A stretch of 64,000 nt of DNA, from NCBI GenBank assembly GCA_046318115.1, contig JBKCVA010000021.1, positions 5,010 to 69,009 of the forward strand. The letters are read 5' to 3'. This document shows, in pieces, positions 47,830-57,160 of the stretch; position 1 is the first letter of the stretch, and each line of letters begins with the position of its first letter. The stretch is from Aquimonas sp046318115 (GTDB lineage: Bacteria > Pseudomonadota > Gammaproteobacteria > Xanthomonadales > Xanthomonadaceae). A program made the position numbers and the translations under genes. Below the pieces are notes generated by a model. The model made no database searches and had not been told where the DNA came from. It saw only the letters and a list, made by a program, of their open reading frames with translations.

Positions 47830-49218
47830 TCAGAGGGGAAGCGACTGCACGCCGCGCTTGCGGACGATCAACAGGGCCAGCTCCAGCGACTGCTCGTAGT
47901 TGAGCCTCGGATCGACTGTGGAGCGGTAGGCGCGCTCGAGGTCGACATCAGTCAGGTCGCGGGCACCGCCGGTGCACTCGGTGACGTTCTCGCCGGTGAG
48001 CTCCAGATGCACCCCGCCGAGCCGCGTGCCCGCCGCAGCGTGCAGGTCGAACGCCTGCTCCAGTTCGCTGCGGATGTTGTCGAAGCGGCGCGTCTTGAAA
48101 CCGTTGCTGGTCGACTCGGTGTTGCCGTGCATGGGATCGGCCACCCACAGCACGCGACGGCCCTCGCGGCGCATCAGCTCCAGATGCGGCGGAAGTTCGG
48201 CGGCGATCTTGGCCGCACCCATGCGGTGGATGAAGGTGAGGCGCCCGGCCTCGTTGTCCGGGTTCAGGGCATCAGCAAGGCGCAGCAGCGCTTCGGGCTT
48301 CACGCCAGGGCCGACCTTCACTGCCACTGGATTACGGATACCGCGCATGTACTCGGTGTGCGCGCCGTCCAGTGCGGCGGTCCGCATACCAATCCAAGGG
48401 TAGTGCGTCGACAAGTTGAACCAGCCCCAGTTGCGCGGTACCTGTCGGGTCAGCGATTCCTCGTAGTCGAGCAGCAGCGCCTCATGCGAGGTGTAGAAGT
48501 CCACCCTGCGCACGCCCTGCGAGGCCTCGCCCGAGAGGGTCTCCATAAAGCGCACGCCATCGCCGATGGCACGCACCATCCGGTGGTACTCCTCGGCCAG
48601 CGGTGAGTGGCTGACCCAGCCCAGATCCCAGTACTCGGGGTGATGAAGGTCTGCGAAGCCACCGTCGATCAGCGCGCGCACGAAGTTCATCGTCAAGGCC
48701 GAGCGCGAATGCGCTTCGATCAGGCGCCGCGGGTCGGGCAGGCGAGCCTCGGGCGTGAACGCGGGCGAATTGATGATGTCGCCGCGGTAACTGGGCAGCT
48801 CGACACCATCCTTGATCTCGGTGTCCGCCGAGCGCGGTTTGGCGTACTGGCCAGCGAAGCGACCTACCCGAACCACAGGCATACGCAGGCCGTAGACCAG
48901 GACCACGCTCATTTGCAGCAGGACCTTGAGGCGATTCGAGATCAGACCCGACTCGCAGTCGGAGAAACTCTCCGCACAGTCGCCCCCTTGCAGCAGGAAC
49001 CGCTGACCCTCCTGCGCTTCCGCCAGTTGCTTCTTGAGCGCCAGAATCTCGAGCGACGTCACCAGCGGCGGCAACCGACTCAATTCCCCCAGCGTGGCAT
49101 CAAGGGTCGTGCGGTCCGGGTAGCGCGGTTGCTGCAGAGCGGGGCGTGCACGCCACGAGGTCGGGCTCCAGTCCACAGGCAGGTTCACAGCTTCAAGATT
49201 GCGTTCGGACGGCATCAC
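47830..49218 (-). CDS. Class II 3-deoxy-7-phosphoheptulonate (DAHP) synthase
   Basis: 462 residues, first enzyme of the shikimate pathway, class II (plant/mycobacterial) type. Motifs seen: WRARPALQQPRYPD near the N-terminus, LLQGGDCAESF, RVGRFAGQYAKPRS, NWGWFNLSTHYPWIGMR, VADPMHGNTE and GGVHLELTGENVTECTGG. The class II form replaces the class I AroFGH type in many Xanthomonadales. An upstream dsbB lies 104 bp away on the same strand. Confidence 0.95.
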   Translation of the reverse strand: MMPSERNLEAVNLPVDWSPTSWRARPALQQPRYPDRTTLDATLGELSRLPPLVTSLEILALKKQLAEAQEGQRFLLQGGDCAESFSDCESGLISNRLKVLLQMSVVLVYGLRMPVVRVGRFAGQYAKPRSADTEIKDGVELPSYRGDIINSPAFTPEARLPDPRRLIEAHSRSALTMNFVRALIDGGFADLHHPEYWDLGWVSHSPLAEEYHRMVRAIGDGVRFMETLSGEASQGVRRVDFYTSHEALLLDYEESLTRQVPRNWGWFNLSTHYPWIGMRTAALDGAHTEYMRGIRNPVAVKVGPGVKPEALLRLADALNPDNEAGRLTFIHRMGAAKIAAELPPHLELMRREGRRVLWVADPMHGNTESTSNGFKTRRFDNIRSELEQAFDLHAAAGTRLGGVHLELTGENVTECTGGARDLTDVDLERAYRSTVDPRLNYEQSLELALLIVRKRGVQSLPL

Positions 49219-49322
49219 ACGACTCCAGGGGCTTGCTGCAACGCGTCAGCGATCATGCCACAGGGTCGCGGAGGCCAAGGTCCGGACGAGAGCTAGGTCC
49301 AATCCGTCACACCGGCCCGAAT

Positions 49323-49829
49323 TCATCCACGGCGACGCAGTCCAGCCCAGAGTGCCCCGAATCCGAGACCGACGAACCAGACCAGGGTCCACACCGGCAT
49401 CGACAGCCCCAAGAAGGTCCAGTCAATCTTTGCGCAGTCGCCAGAGCCGGTAAACACCCTCTCGATCACTGTTTGCAGCGGGAATGCTTCCAGCATGTAG
49501 CCCAGCTCCATGCCAGCGCAGCTCGGCACCTCATCTGCCGGGAGATGCTGCATGCGGACATGCCAAACGGCGATGCCGCCACCCACCGCAGCCCCCAGAC
49601 CGACAAGCATCGTGTTGAGGACTCGCAGCCAGGCGGGTCGCGGCCCGATGACCGCGCCCAGAAGGAAGAACACGCCCATGAAGAAGAAGGCGACGCGCTG
49701 CAAGATGCAGAGCGGGCACGGCATCATCAACATGCCGTGCTCGACGTAAAGCGCGTAACCCAGCAGCGATGCGCAGCAAACGAAGCCGGCAAGAAACTGG
49801 GCGCGGAAACTCCAGGCAAATGGGTTCAT
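49323..49829 (-). CDS. dsbB: Disulfide bond formation protein DsbB
   Basis: A 168-residue four-helix inner-membrane protein that reoxidises DsbA and passes electrons to quinone. Both cysteine pairs are present: CPLC (C38, C41) in the first periplasmic loop, and C104 (PSCAGME) with C132 (GDCAKID) in the second. The following QRV arginine is the quinone-site residue. Lies between the ribosomal terminator and the DAHP synthase gene. Confidence 0.95.
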   Translation of the reverse strand: MNPFAWSFRAQFLAGFVCCASLLGYALYVEHGMLMMPCPLCILQRVAFFFMGVFFLLGAVIGPRPAWLRVLNTMLVGLGAAVGGGIAVWHVRMQHLPADEVPSCAGMELGYMLEAFPLQTVIERVFTGSGDCAKIDWTFLGLSMPVWTLVWFVGLGFGALWAGLRRRG

Positions 49830-49957
49830 CGTGGCTCTCTTGCGGTAGTGCGACGCGGTCGCAATAGGTCAGGTGCGATTGGACAAGCCAGAGGCTCAGC
49901 ACTTGCAGGCCGCGCTACGGACTGCAAATCCCGAAGGGGGTTCCCCAGAAACGAAAA

Positions 49958-49976
49958 CCCCGGCGCAGGGCCGGGG
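49958..49976 (-). terminator. Terminator of the S10-spc-alpha cluster
   Basis: GCCCCGGC / GCCGGGG stem on the minus strand, followed by TTTTCGTTT, 25 bases beyond the rplQ stop. Strong rho-independent form. Confidence 0.92.
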
Positions 49977-50001
49977 CTCTCGGGAAACATCGGTGCTACG
50001 A

Positions 50002-50388
50002 CTACTCGGCAGCCGGCTCTGCATCCACCTGCGGACGATCGACCAGCTCGACATAGGCCATCGGCGCGCTGTCGCCTGCGCGGAAGCCGCACTTCAGGAG
50101 GCGCAGGTAGCCGCCCGGACGGGAGACGTAGCGAGGGCCGATCTCCACGAACAGCTTGCCCACGGCGACCTTGTCGCGCAGACGCGCGAAAGCGAGACGA
50201 CGATTGGCGACGCTATCGACCTTGGCCAGCGTGATGAGCGGCTCAGCAAAGCGGCGCAGCTCCTTGGCCTTGGGCAGGGTCGTACGGATCAGCTCATGCT
50301 TGATGAGCGAAGCGACCATGTTGCTGAACATGGCTTTGCGATGGGCACTGTCGCGATTGAGCTTGCGGCCCGATTTCTGATGGCGCAT
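50002..50388 (-). CDS. rplQ: 50S ribosomal protein L17
   Basis: 128 residues, starts MRHQKSGRKLNRDSAHRKAM, the L17 signature. Last gene of the alpha segment. The 146-bp gap to rpoA contains a GTCGGCC-GTCCAT-GGCCGAC hairpin at 50473-50492. Confidence 0.97.
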   Translation of the reverse strand: MRHQKSGRKLNRDSAHRKAMFSNMVASLIKHELIRTTLPKAKELRRFAEPLITLAKVDSVANRRLAFARLRDKVAVGKLFVEIGPRYVSRPGGYLRLLKCGFRAGDSAPMAYVELVDRPQVDAEPAAE

Positions 50389-50534
50389 GGGAAATTCCTG
50401 ATTGAATACTGCAGCTGTTGGATTTCGCTGTCGCCATCCCGGCGTTGAAACGATGGACTGCGGATGGTCCGAGTCGGCCGTCCATGGCCGACGGTCGCGA
50501 GCACTTGGGCCCGTCGACGAAGTGGATCAATCGA

Positions 50535-51530
50535 TCAGCCGAGCATGCCCTGCTGCAGACCGGCGGGGGGCCAGTTCTCCAGCTTCATGCCGAGCGACAG
50601 GCCGCGCTGAGCCAGCACTTCCTTGATCTCGGTGAGCGACTTCTTGCCGAGGTTCGGCGTCTTGAGCAACTCGACTTCAGTGCGCTGGATCAGATCACCG
50701 ATGTAGTAGATGTTCTCGGCCTTGAGGCAATTGGCCGAACGCACCGTCAACTCAAGGTCATCAATGGGACGCAGCAACACCGGGTCGACACCGGTTGCAG
50801 CCTGCTTCGACTCACCGCGCTGACGCTGGGTGAAGTCTCCAAAGACCGAGAGCTGGTCGGTCAGGATGTCAGCGGCGGTGCGTACGGCTTCTTCGGCGTC
50901 GATACTACCGTTGGTCTCAATATCGAGGACCAGCTTGTCGAGGTTGGTGCGCTGTTCAACGCGAGCACTCTCGACAGCAAAGGCGACGCGGCGGACGGGC
51001 GAGAAAGAAGCATCCAGCATCAGACGGCCGATGGCTCGCGACTCCTCGTCCGGGCGACGACGCGCGGACGCGGGCTGGTAACCCAAGCCGCGCTCCACCT
51101 TGAGGCGCATGTTGAGCGAGACATCCTTGGTCAGCGTGCAGATCACGTGCTCGGGATTCAGGATCTCGACGTTGTGATCGGTGCGGATGTCACCGGCGAC
51201 CACGACGCCAGAGCCCTGCTTGCTCAGGGTGACGGTGGCCTGATCGACGTTGTGCATACGCAGGGACACGTCCTTCAGGTTCAGCAGGATCTCAAGCACA
51301 TCCTCCTGGATCCCTTCGACCGTGGTGTACTCGTGCAGCACGCCGTCGATCTCGACTTCGGTAATCGCGAAACCGGGGATCGACGAAAGGAGGACGCGAC
51401 GCAGCGCATTGCCGAGCGTATGGCCGTAGCCACGCTCCAGCGGCTCGACAACCACCTTCGCGCGGTTGTTGGCGATACGTTCGATGCCGATGCCGCGCGG
51501 ACGCAGCACCTGGGTGGCGGAAACGGACAT
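50535..51530 (-). CDS. rpoA: DNA-directed RNA polymerase subunit alpha
   Basis: 331 residues with the N-terminal assembly domain (RGYGHTLGNALRRVLLSSIPG), a flexible linker and the C-terminal DNA/activator-binding domain (LRPIDDLELTVRSANCLKAENI, NLGKKSLTEIKEVL). Standard length. Position between rpsD and rplQ is conserved. Confidence 0.98.
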   Translation of the reverse strand: MSVSATQVLRPRGIGIERIANNRAKVVVEPLERGYGHTLGNALRRVLLSSIPGFAITEVEIDGVLHEYTTVEGIQEDVLEILLNLKDVSLRMHNVDQATVTLSKQGSGVVVAGDIRTDHNVEILNPEHVICTLTKDVSLNMRLKVERGLGYQPASARRRPDEESRAIGRLMLDASFSPVRRVAFAVESARVEQRTNLDKLVLDIETNGSIDAEEAVRTAADILTDQLSVFGDFTQRQRGESKQAATGVDPVLLRPIDDLELTVRSANCLKAENIYYIGDLIQRTEVELLKTPNLGKKSLTEIKEVLAQRGLSLGMKLENWPPAGLQQGMLG

Positions 51531-51548
51531 TCGGCGGTTCTCCGTGGA

Positions 51549-52175
51549 TTACTTCGAGTACAGCTCGATGATCAGGTTCTCGTTGATGTCCGAGGGCAGA
51601 TCCGAGCGCTCGGGCAGCGCCTTGAAGACACCGCTGAACTTCTTGCTGTCGACGTCGATCCAGTTCGGAACCAAGTCCATCTGCTGGGCGAGTGCCGACG
51701 CCTCCTGAACGCGCAGCTGGCGCTGGGCACGCTCGGTCAGCGCGATGGAGTCACCGGGCTTGACCTGGTAGGACGCCAAATTGACCGCCTTGCCGTTGAC
51801 AAGGACGCCGCAGTGGCTAACGAGCTGGCGGGCCTGCGGGCGCGTGACCGCAAAACCCATGCGGTAGACCACGTTGTCCAAGCGGGACTCGAGGATCTGC
51901 AGCAGGTTCTCGCCAGTGTTACCGCGGCGGGTTGAAGCCTTGCGATAGACGTTGCGGAACTGGCGCTCCAGCAGACCGTAGATGCGCTTGACCTTCTGCT
52001 TCTCGCGCAGCTGGACCGCATAGTCAGAGAGGCGGCCCTTGCGGGCGGCGCCATGCTGGCCGGGCTTCTGCTCGAGCTTGCACTTGGAATCCAGCGCGCG
52101 GGCCGGGCTCTTGAGGCTGAGATCTGCACCTTCGCGACGGGCGAGTTTGCAGGTGGGGCCGATATAACGTGCCAT
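51549..52175 (-). CDS. rpsD: 30S ribosomal protein S4
   Basis: 208 residues starting MARYIGPTCKLARREG, with the S4 RNA-binding domain (SRLDNVVYRMGFAVTRPQARQLVSH). In E. coli S4 is the autoregulator of the alpha operon. No zinc cysteines of the S4 paralogue type are present apart from C9. Confidence 0.98.
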   Translation of the reverse strand: MARYIGPTCKLARREGADLSLKSPARALDSKCKLEQKPGQHGAARKGRLSDYAVQLREKQKVKRIYGLLERQFRNVYRKASTRRGNTGENLLQILESRLDNVVYRMGFAVTRPQARQLVSHCGVLVNGKAVNLASYQVKPGDSIALTERAQRQLRVQEASALAQQMDLVPNWIDVDSKKFSGVFKALPERSDLPSDINENLIIELYSK

Positions 52176-52198
52176 GGGTATGAGCTCCTAGCCGCGCG

Positions 52199-52591
52199 TC
52201 AGACGCGACGCTTCTTCGGCGGACGGCAGCCGTTATGCGGAATCGGCGTGACGTCGATAATGTTGGTTACCTTGTAGCCGACAGCGTTCAGCGAACGCAC
52301 GGCCGACTCGCGACCCGGACCGGGGCCCTTGATGCGGACTTCCAGAGTCTTCAGGCCGTACTCCAGCGCAACGCGACCGGCCTTCTCAGCAGCCACCTGG
52401 GCCGCAAAGGGAGTCGACTTGCGGGAGCCGCGGAAACCAGCGCCACCGGAAGTGGCCCAACTCAGGGCGTTGCCCTGGCGGTCGGTGATCGTGATGATCG
52501 TGTTGTTGAAGGACGCTTGGACGTGGGCGATGCCGTCGGTGACGACACGGCGGATCTTCTTTTTGCCCTTGACGGGAGCCTGCTTGCTCAT
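52199..52591 (-). CDS. rpsK: 30S ribosomal protein S11
   Basis: 130 residues with the typical GIAHVQASFNNTIITITDRQGN and the C-terminal PHNGCRPPKKRRV. Located between rpsM and rpsD as usual. Confidence 0.98.
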   Translation of the reverse strand: MSKQAPVKGKKKIRRVVTDGIAHVQASFNNTIITITDRQGNALSWATSGGAGFRGSRKSTPFAAQVAAEKAGRVALEYGLKTLEVRIKGPGPGRESAVRSLNAVGYKVTNIIDVTPIPHNGCRPPKKRRV

Positions 52592-52600
52592 GACCGGTCC

Positions 52601-52957
52601 TTACTTCTTGATCTGCTTGCGCGGACCCTTGCGGGTACGGGCGTTGGTGCGCGTGCGCTGACCGCGCAGCGGGAGGCCACGGCGATGACGCAGGCCGCGA
52701 TAGCAGCCAAGGTCCATCAGGCGTTTGATGCTGATGCCGATCTCGCGACGGAGATCGCCTTCGACTACGAACTTGGCGACTTCGGCGCGGAGGCGATCCA
52801 CCTCGGCCTCCGTCAAGTCCTTGATCTTGGTGCTCGGGGTGACCCCGGCAGTCACACAGATCTTCTGCGAACGGGTACGGCCGATGCCGTAGATGCTCTG
52901 AAGCCCCACCCAGACATGCTTCTGGACGGGAAGGTTGACACCTGCGATGCGCGCCAT
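52601..52957 (-). CDS. rpsM: 30S ribosomal protein S13
   Basis: 118 residues starting MARIAGVNLPVQKHVWVGLQ and ending GQRTRTNARTRKGPRKQIKK. First gene of the alpha segment. The frame is open upstream through the secY spacer, but that part is not S13. Confidence 0.97.
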   Translation of the reverse strand: MARIAGVNLPVQKHVWVGLQSIYGIGRTRSQKICVTAGVTPSTKIKDLTEAEVDRLRAEVAKFVVEGDLRREIGISIKRLMDLGCYRGLRHRRGLPLRGQRTRTNARTRKGPRKQIKK

Positions 52958-52996
52958 GAGGCGATCTCCAACAAGGTATTGCGCGGTGAATCGGAA

Positions 52997-53002
52997 AGTA
53001 TA
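52997..53002 (-). promoter_or_regulatory. Possible -10 box of an internal alpha-segment promoter
   Basis: TATACT on the minus strand about 40 bases before rpsM, in an AT-richer stretch (TTTATTTGTCC upstream). The -35 hexamer is weak. Confidence 0.4.
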
Positions 53003-53030
53003 CGTTGGCTTCGAGGACAAATAAAGTCCC

Positions 53031-53082
53031 AGGGTGCCAATGACACAGCACCCCTGAGGGCACGGGGCGATGGTGCCCGTGC
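53031..53082 (-). promoter_or_regulatory. Two hairpins in the secY-rpsM spacer
   Basis: GGGTGC/GCACCC (53032-53053) and GCACGGG/CCCGTGC (53060-53082). They sit where E. coli carries rpmJ and the S4-controlled leader. No T-run follows, so a regulatory or transcript-processing role is more likely than termination. Confidence 0.45.
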
Positions 53083-53134
53083 TCCGGCGTTGTCCGGTCC
53101 AGCCCGGGCGCTTTGCACCCAAGCTGCACCTCGA

Positions 53135-54499
53135 CTACCCGCGCGAGAAGCCGGCGCGCGAGCCGCCCTTCAGGTTGGCCTTCTTCAGCAGGCTGTCGTA
53201 CTGATGAGACATCAGATGCGCCTGAATCTGGGCCATAAAATCCATAACAACGACAACCACGATCAGCAGCGAGGTGCCGCCGAACAGATGAGCCACCGCC
53301 GCAGGAACGCTCATCCCAAGCTGCAGTGCCTCAGGGAGCAGACAGACCGCAACGAGGTAAAGCGAGCCGGCCAAAGTCAGGCGCGTCAGCACGCCGTCGA
53401 CATAGTCTGCTGTGGCCTTGCCGGGACGAATCCCCGGGATGAGAGCGCCCGACTTCTTGAGGTTCTCTGCCGTCTCTTGAGAATTGAACACGAGAGCGGT
53501 GTAGAAGAACGCGAACCCGATGATCAGAGCGCCATACAGAACCATGTGCAGGGGCTGACCAGGCGCCAGTGCTACCGACAGGTCCGTGAGGAAGCCAACG
53601 CTTCCCGCCTCACCGAACCAAGTAGCGGCCGTTCCTGGAAAAAGGATGAGACTGGACGCGAAAATCGCCGGAATCACGCCCGCCATGTTCAGTTTGAGCG
53701 GAAGGTGCGAACTCTGGTTCATGTACGCCTGACGGCCACCCTGGCGCCGCGCGTAGTTCACTGTAATGCGCCGCTGGCCGCGCTCGACAAACACGACGAA
53801 CGCGGTCACCGACAGCACGATGACGGACAACAAAATCACCGTCAGCGGGTTCATCTCACCTTGGCTGACCTGGGTCAACACCGTAATGATCGCGCCCGGA
53901 AGTGTTGCGACGATGCCCGCGAAGATGATCAACGAGATTCCGTTGCCAACGCCACGCTCGGTGACCTGCTCGCCCAACCACATGAGAAAGAGGGTTCCAG
54001 CGGTCAGCGATACAACCGCAGTAAAGACGAAACCGGGGCCGGGGTTGAAGACCACGGGACCTACCGGGCTACTTTGCCCCTGCAACGCCATCGCGATACC
54101 GAAGGCCTGGAACACCGCCAGCAACACCGTGCCGATGCGGGTGTACTGCGTGATCTTGCGACGACCGCTCTCACCTTCCTTTCTCAGCTGCTGCAGCGAG
54201 GGAAAAATCTGCGAAGCCAGCTGCACGATGATCGATGCCGAAATGTAGGGCATCACGTTGAGCGCAAACACGCTCAAACGTTCCAGTGCGCCACCTGAGA
54301 ACAGGTTGAACATCTGCACGACGCCCCCCTGCTGCTGCATGAGGGACGTCATGGCATCGGGATTGACCCCGGGCACCGGTACAAAGGTGCCGAACCGGTA
54401 GACGATCAGCGCACCAAGCACGAACAGCAGGCGCTGGCGAAGCTCGGTGAGCTTGCCAAGGGCCGCGAGGGAACTTGCACCCACGTTCGACTGAGCCAC
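53135..54499 (-). CDS. secY: Protein translocase subunit SecY
   Basis: 454 residues, ten membrane helices, with the plug region GRRKITQYTRIGTVLLA and cytoplasmic loop motifs ERGQRRITVNYARRQGGRQAY and GALIPGIRPGKATADY. Core of the SecYEG channel. Three bases downstream of rplO. Confidence 0.98.
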   Translation of the reverse strand: MAQSNVGASSLAALGKLTELRQRLLFVLGALIVYRFGTFVPVPGVNPDAMTSLMQQQGGVVQMFNLFSGGALERLSVFALNVMPYISASIIVQLASQIFPSLQQLRKEGESGRRKITQYTRIGTVLLAVFQAFGIAMALQGQSSPVGPVVFNPGPGFVFTAVVSLTAGTLFLMWLGEQVTERGVGNGISLIIFAGIVATLPGAIITVLTQVSQGEMNPLTVILLSVIVLSVTAFVVFVERGQRRITVNYARRQGGRQAYMNQSSHLPLKLNMAGVIPAIFASSLILFPGTAATWFGEAGSVGFLTDLSVALAPGQPLHMVLYGALIIGFAFFYTALVFNSQETAENLKKSGALIPGIRPGKATADYVDGVLTRLTLAGSLYLVAVCLLPEALQLGMSVPAAVAHLFGGTSLLIVVVVVMDFMAQIQAHLMSHQYDSLLKKANLKGGSRAGFSRG

Positions 54500-54502
54500 G
54501 GA

Positions 54503-54937
54503 TTACTCCACCGATCCGCCGGCGGCTTCGATCGCCGCCTTGGCACCGGCGGTGGCAGTCAAGCCACGCACGCTGACCTTGCGATCAAGCTCGCCCTTCT
54601 TGACGATCTTCGCCGTGCGCGCACGGGTCGGCACCAGATTGGCGGCCTGCAGGGCCGGGAAATCGATCACATCGCCTTCCACGAGCGCCAGCTGATACAG
54701 GAAGACTTCGGCCACATCATCCTTCAGCTTGGAGCGGAAGCCGACCTTGGGAAGACGACGCTGGAGCGGCATCTGGCCGCCTTCGAAGCCGGGCTTGACC
54801 TTGCCCTTGCCAGTGCGGGCGTACTGGCCCTTGTGGCCGCGGCCGCAGGTCTTGCCAAGGCCAGAACCGATACCACGACCAACGCGAACGCGGTCCTTGC
54901 GGGCGCCGTCAGCGGGCTTGAGGGTATTGAGACGCAT
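54503..54937 (-). CDS. rplO: 50S ribosomal protein L15
   Basis: 144 residues starting MRLNTLKPADGARKDRVRVG, with glycine-rich GRGIGSGLGKTCGRGHKGQ and the KPGFEGGQMPLQRRLPK motif. Confidence 0.98.
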   Translation of the reverse strand: MRLNTLKPADGARKDRVRVGRGIGSGLGKTCGRGHKGQYARTGKGKVKPGFEGGQMPLQRRLPKVGFRSKLKDDVAEVFLYQLALVEGDVIDFPALQAANLVPTRARTAKIVKKGELDRKVSVRGLTATAGAKAAIEAAGGSVE

Positions 54938-54958
54938 GGTGTTCTCCGGAGATTCCGC

Positions 54959-55147
54959 TTACTGCTCGACGCGGACCAGGTAATAGACGGTGTTGATCAG
55001 ACCGCGCACGCTCGGGGTATCCGGCAATTCGCGCACGTCGTTCAACTTGCGCAGACCGAGCGCCTTCACCGACAGACGGTGACGCGATTGGGTGCCACGC
55101 AGACCCTTGACCAGACGAACCTTGACGGTCTTGCCTGCATTAGCCAT
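54959..55147 (-). CDS. rpmD: 50S ribosomal protein L30
   Basis: 62 residues, VKVRLVKGLRGTQSRHRLSV and an ending RGLINTVYYLVRVEQ. Its start overlaps the rpsE stop by eight bases. Confidence 0.96.
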   Translation of the reverse strand: MANAGKTVKVRLVKGLRGTQSRHRLSVKALGLRKLNDVRELPDTPSVRGLINTVYYLVRVEQ

Positions 55148-55646
55148 TGCTGATCTCCTCCAGCTTCTTGCCGCGCTTGGCAGCGATCTTCGAGGGCGAG
55201 TGCATCGCCTGCAGACCCTTGATGGTGGCGCGAACCAGATTGATCGGGTTACGCGAACCCACCGCCTTGGCGAGGATGTTCTTAACGCCGGCGGCTTCCA
55301 GCACGGCGCGCATGGCGCCGCCTGCAATCACACCCGTGCCTTCCGAGGCGGGCTGCATGTAGACGCGCGCCGCGCCATGATTCGCCTTGATGGGATACCA
55401 CACCGTGCCGCCATTCAGCTCGACACTGACCATAGCCTTACGGGCGTACTCCATCGACTTCTGGATGGCGACCGGCACTTCGCGCGCCTTGCCGTAGCCG
55501 AATCCAACGCGGCCGGCGCCATCACCCACCACGGTCAACGCGGTGAATGTGAACTGACGGCCACCCTTGACCGTCTTCGACACGCGATTGACGGCAACCA
55601 GCTTTTCCAGCATGCCGTCGCTGTTGTCACGATCATTCGTGCTCAT
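55140..55646 (-). CDS. rpsE: 30S ribosomal protein S5
   Basis: 168 residues with the double-stranded RNA-binding domain start LVAVNRVSKTVKGGRQFTF and the VGFGYGKAREVPVAI motif. Overlaps rpmD. Confidence 0.98.
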   Translation of the reverse strand: MSTNDRDNSDGMLEKLVAVNRVSKTVKGGRQFTFTALTVVGDGAGRVGFGYGKAREVPVAIQKSMEYARKAMVSVELNGGTVWYPIKANHGAARVYMQPASEGTGVIAGGAMRAVLEAAGVKNILAKAVGSRNPINLVRATIKGLQAMHSPSKIAAKRGKKLEEISNG

Positions 55647-55719
55647 TGCGTTTCTCTCGTTGCTTACGGCCCTGTGGGCCGCTTGTAGTTGTGGTGCAGC
55701 AAATGGATCGCAGGAGCGA

Positions 55720-56073
55720 TCAGAACTTCAGGCCGGCCTCGCGAGCGGCATCGGCCAACGCCTTGATGCGGCCGTGGTAGCGGAAGCCCGAACGGTCGAA
55801 AGCAACCGCCTCGATGCCGGCAGCCAAGGCGCGCTTGGCGATGACTTGACCGACCTTGGCGGCGGCGTCCTTATTCTTGGTGCCTTCCAGGCCCTCACGC
55901 ACTTCCGACTCCAGCGTCGAGGCCGCAGCCAGAACCTTGGAGCCGTCGGAGGTGAACAACTGGGCGTAGATGTGCTGGCCGGTACGCGACACGGACAGAC
56001 GGGCTGCGCCGAGCTCGCGAATATGGGCGCGAGTGGTCTTGGCGCGGCGCAGACGAGCGATTTTCTTTTCCAT
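55720..56073 (-). CDS. rplR: 50S ribosomal protein L18
   Basis: 117 residues with RLSVSRTGQHIYAQLF and the C-terminal FDRSGFRYHGRIKALADAAR. Binds 5S rRNA. Confidence 0.98.
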   Translation of the reverse strand: MEKKIARLRRAKTTRAHIRELGAARLSVSRTGQHIYAQLFTSDGSKVLAAASTLESEVREGLEGTKNKDAAAKVGQVIAKRALAAGIEAVAFDRSGFRYHGRIKALADAAREAGLKF

Positions 56074-56141
56074 GGTCTTTCCTTGGGGAAGCTGAAGGCG
56101 TGGAGCGAAGCCCGCGAAGCGAGCTCCACGAGGACTCCTGA

Positions 56142-56669
56142 TCAGGCCTTCTTGGCTTCCTTCATCACGATCTTCTCGCCGGAGTAGCGCACACCCTTGC
56201 CCTTGTAGGGCTCCGGCGGACGGAACGCGCGGATCTTGGCGGCCACTTGGCCAACCGCCTGCTTGTCGGCACCCTTGATAAGGATTTCCGTCTGGCTCGG
56301 GGTTTCGATGGTGATGCCCTCCGGCGCAGAAAACACCACCGGGTGGCTAAAGCCGAGGCTCAGGTTGAGATCGCGACCAGCCACCGAGGCACGGTAACCG
56401 ACGCCGACCAGCTCGAGCTTGCGGGTGTATCCCTCGGACACACCAGCCACCATGTTGGCGAGCAGAGCGCGCAGGGTGCCAGCCATGGCGATCAGGTCGT
56501 CATTGGCGGCCTGGACGCGGACTTCGCCGCCTTCAACGGCGACAGCGACACCGGCGGGCTTAGCCTGGGTCAGCGAGCCCTTGGGGCCCTTCACGGTCAG
56601 ATTCACCGCATCCTGGGTCAGTTCGACACCCTTGGGCAGGGCGATGGGCTTCTTGGCAACGCGGGACAT
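56142..56669 (-). CDS. rplF: 50S ribosomal protein L6
   Basis: 175 residues starting MSRVAKKPIALPKGVEL; start taken at 56669 for this conserved beginning, although the frame is open 14 codons further. C-terminal RPPEPYKGKGVRYSGE. Confidence 0.97.
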   Translation of the reverse strand: MSRVAKKPIALPKGVELTQDAVNLTVKGPKGSLTQAKPAGVAVAVEGGEVRVQAANDDLIAMAGTLRALLANMVAGVSEGYTRKLELVGVGYRASVAGRDLNLSLGFSHPVVFSAPEGITIETPSQTEILIKGADKQAVGQVAAKIRAFRPPEPYKGKGVRYSGEKIVMKEAKKA

Positions 56670-56682
56670 GTGCGGTCTCCTC

Positions 56683-57078
56683 TTATGCCACCAGGCCCAG
56701 AACCTCGCCACCGAGGCCTTCAGCCCTGGCCTGCGCGTCGGTCATGATGCCCTTGGAGGTGGAGATGATGGCGATGCCGAGGCCACCCAGAACACGGGGG
56801 AGCTCGTCCTTGCCGCGGTACTGGCGAAGGCCAGAACGGGAGAACCGCTCAAGCTTCTCGATGACCGGACGTCCCTGGTAGTACTTCAGGGCGATCTCGA
56901 GCACCGGTTTGTTCTCGACAGTCTGAACCTGCGCGTCAGCGAGGTAGCCCTCGTTCTTCAACAGGGTGGCGATGGCGACCTTCAGCTTCGAGGACGGCAT
57001 CTTTACGGTCTTCTTGCCAACCGCCGCCGCATTCTTGATGCGGACGAACATGTCGGCGATGGGATCAGTCATGCTCAT
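56683..57078 (-). CDS. rpsH: 30S ribosomal protein S8
   Basis: 131 residues starting MSMTDPIADMFVRIKNA, with the conserved C-terminal segment GGLGIAIISTSKGIMTDAQA. In E. coli S8 represses the spc segment at translation. Confidence 0.98.
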   Translation of the reverse strand: MSMTDPIADMFVRIKNAAAVGKKTVKMPSSKLKVAIATLLKNEGYLADAQVQTVENKPVLEIALKYYQGRPVIEKLERFSRSGLRQYRGKDELPRVLGGLGIAIISTSKGIMTDAQARAEGLGGEVLGLVA

Positions 57079-57138
57079 TTGGCTTTACCTTTTGAGTCGC
57101 ACCGATATCCGCTTTCGCGAACGGTCCAAGTGGAAAGA

Positions 57139-57160
57139 GCCGACCCCTTGCGGAGCCGGC
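57139..57160 (-). promoter_or_regulatory. GCAA-tetraloop hairpin between rpsN and rpsH
   Basis: On the mRNA strand GCCGGCUCC pairs with GGGGUCGGC (nine pairs, two of them G-U) around a GCAA tetraloop, followed by UCUUUCC. It lies inside an unusually long 106-bp spacer of the spc segment. The G-U pairs form only in the minus-strand RNA, indicating that the RNA of this strand is the relevant one. Confidence 0.55.
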
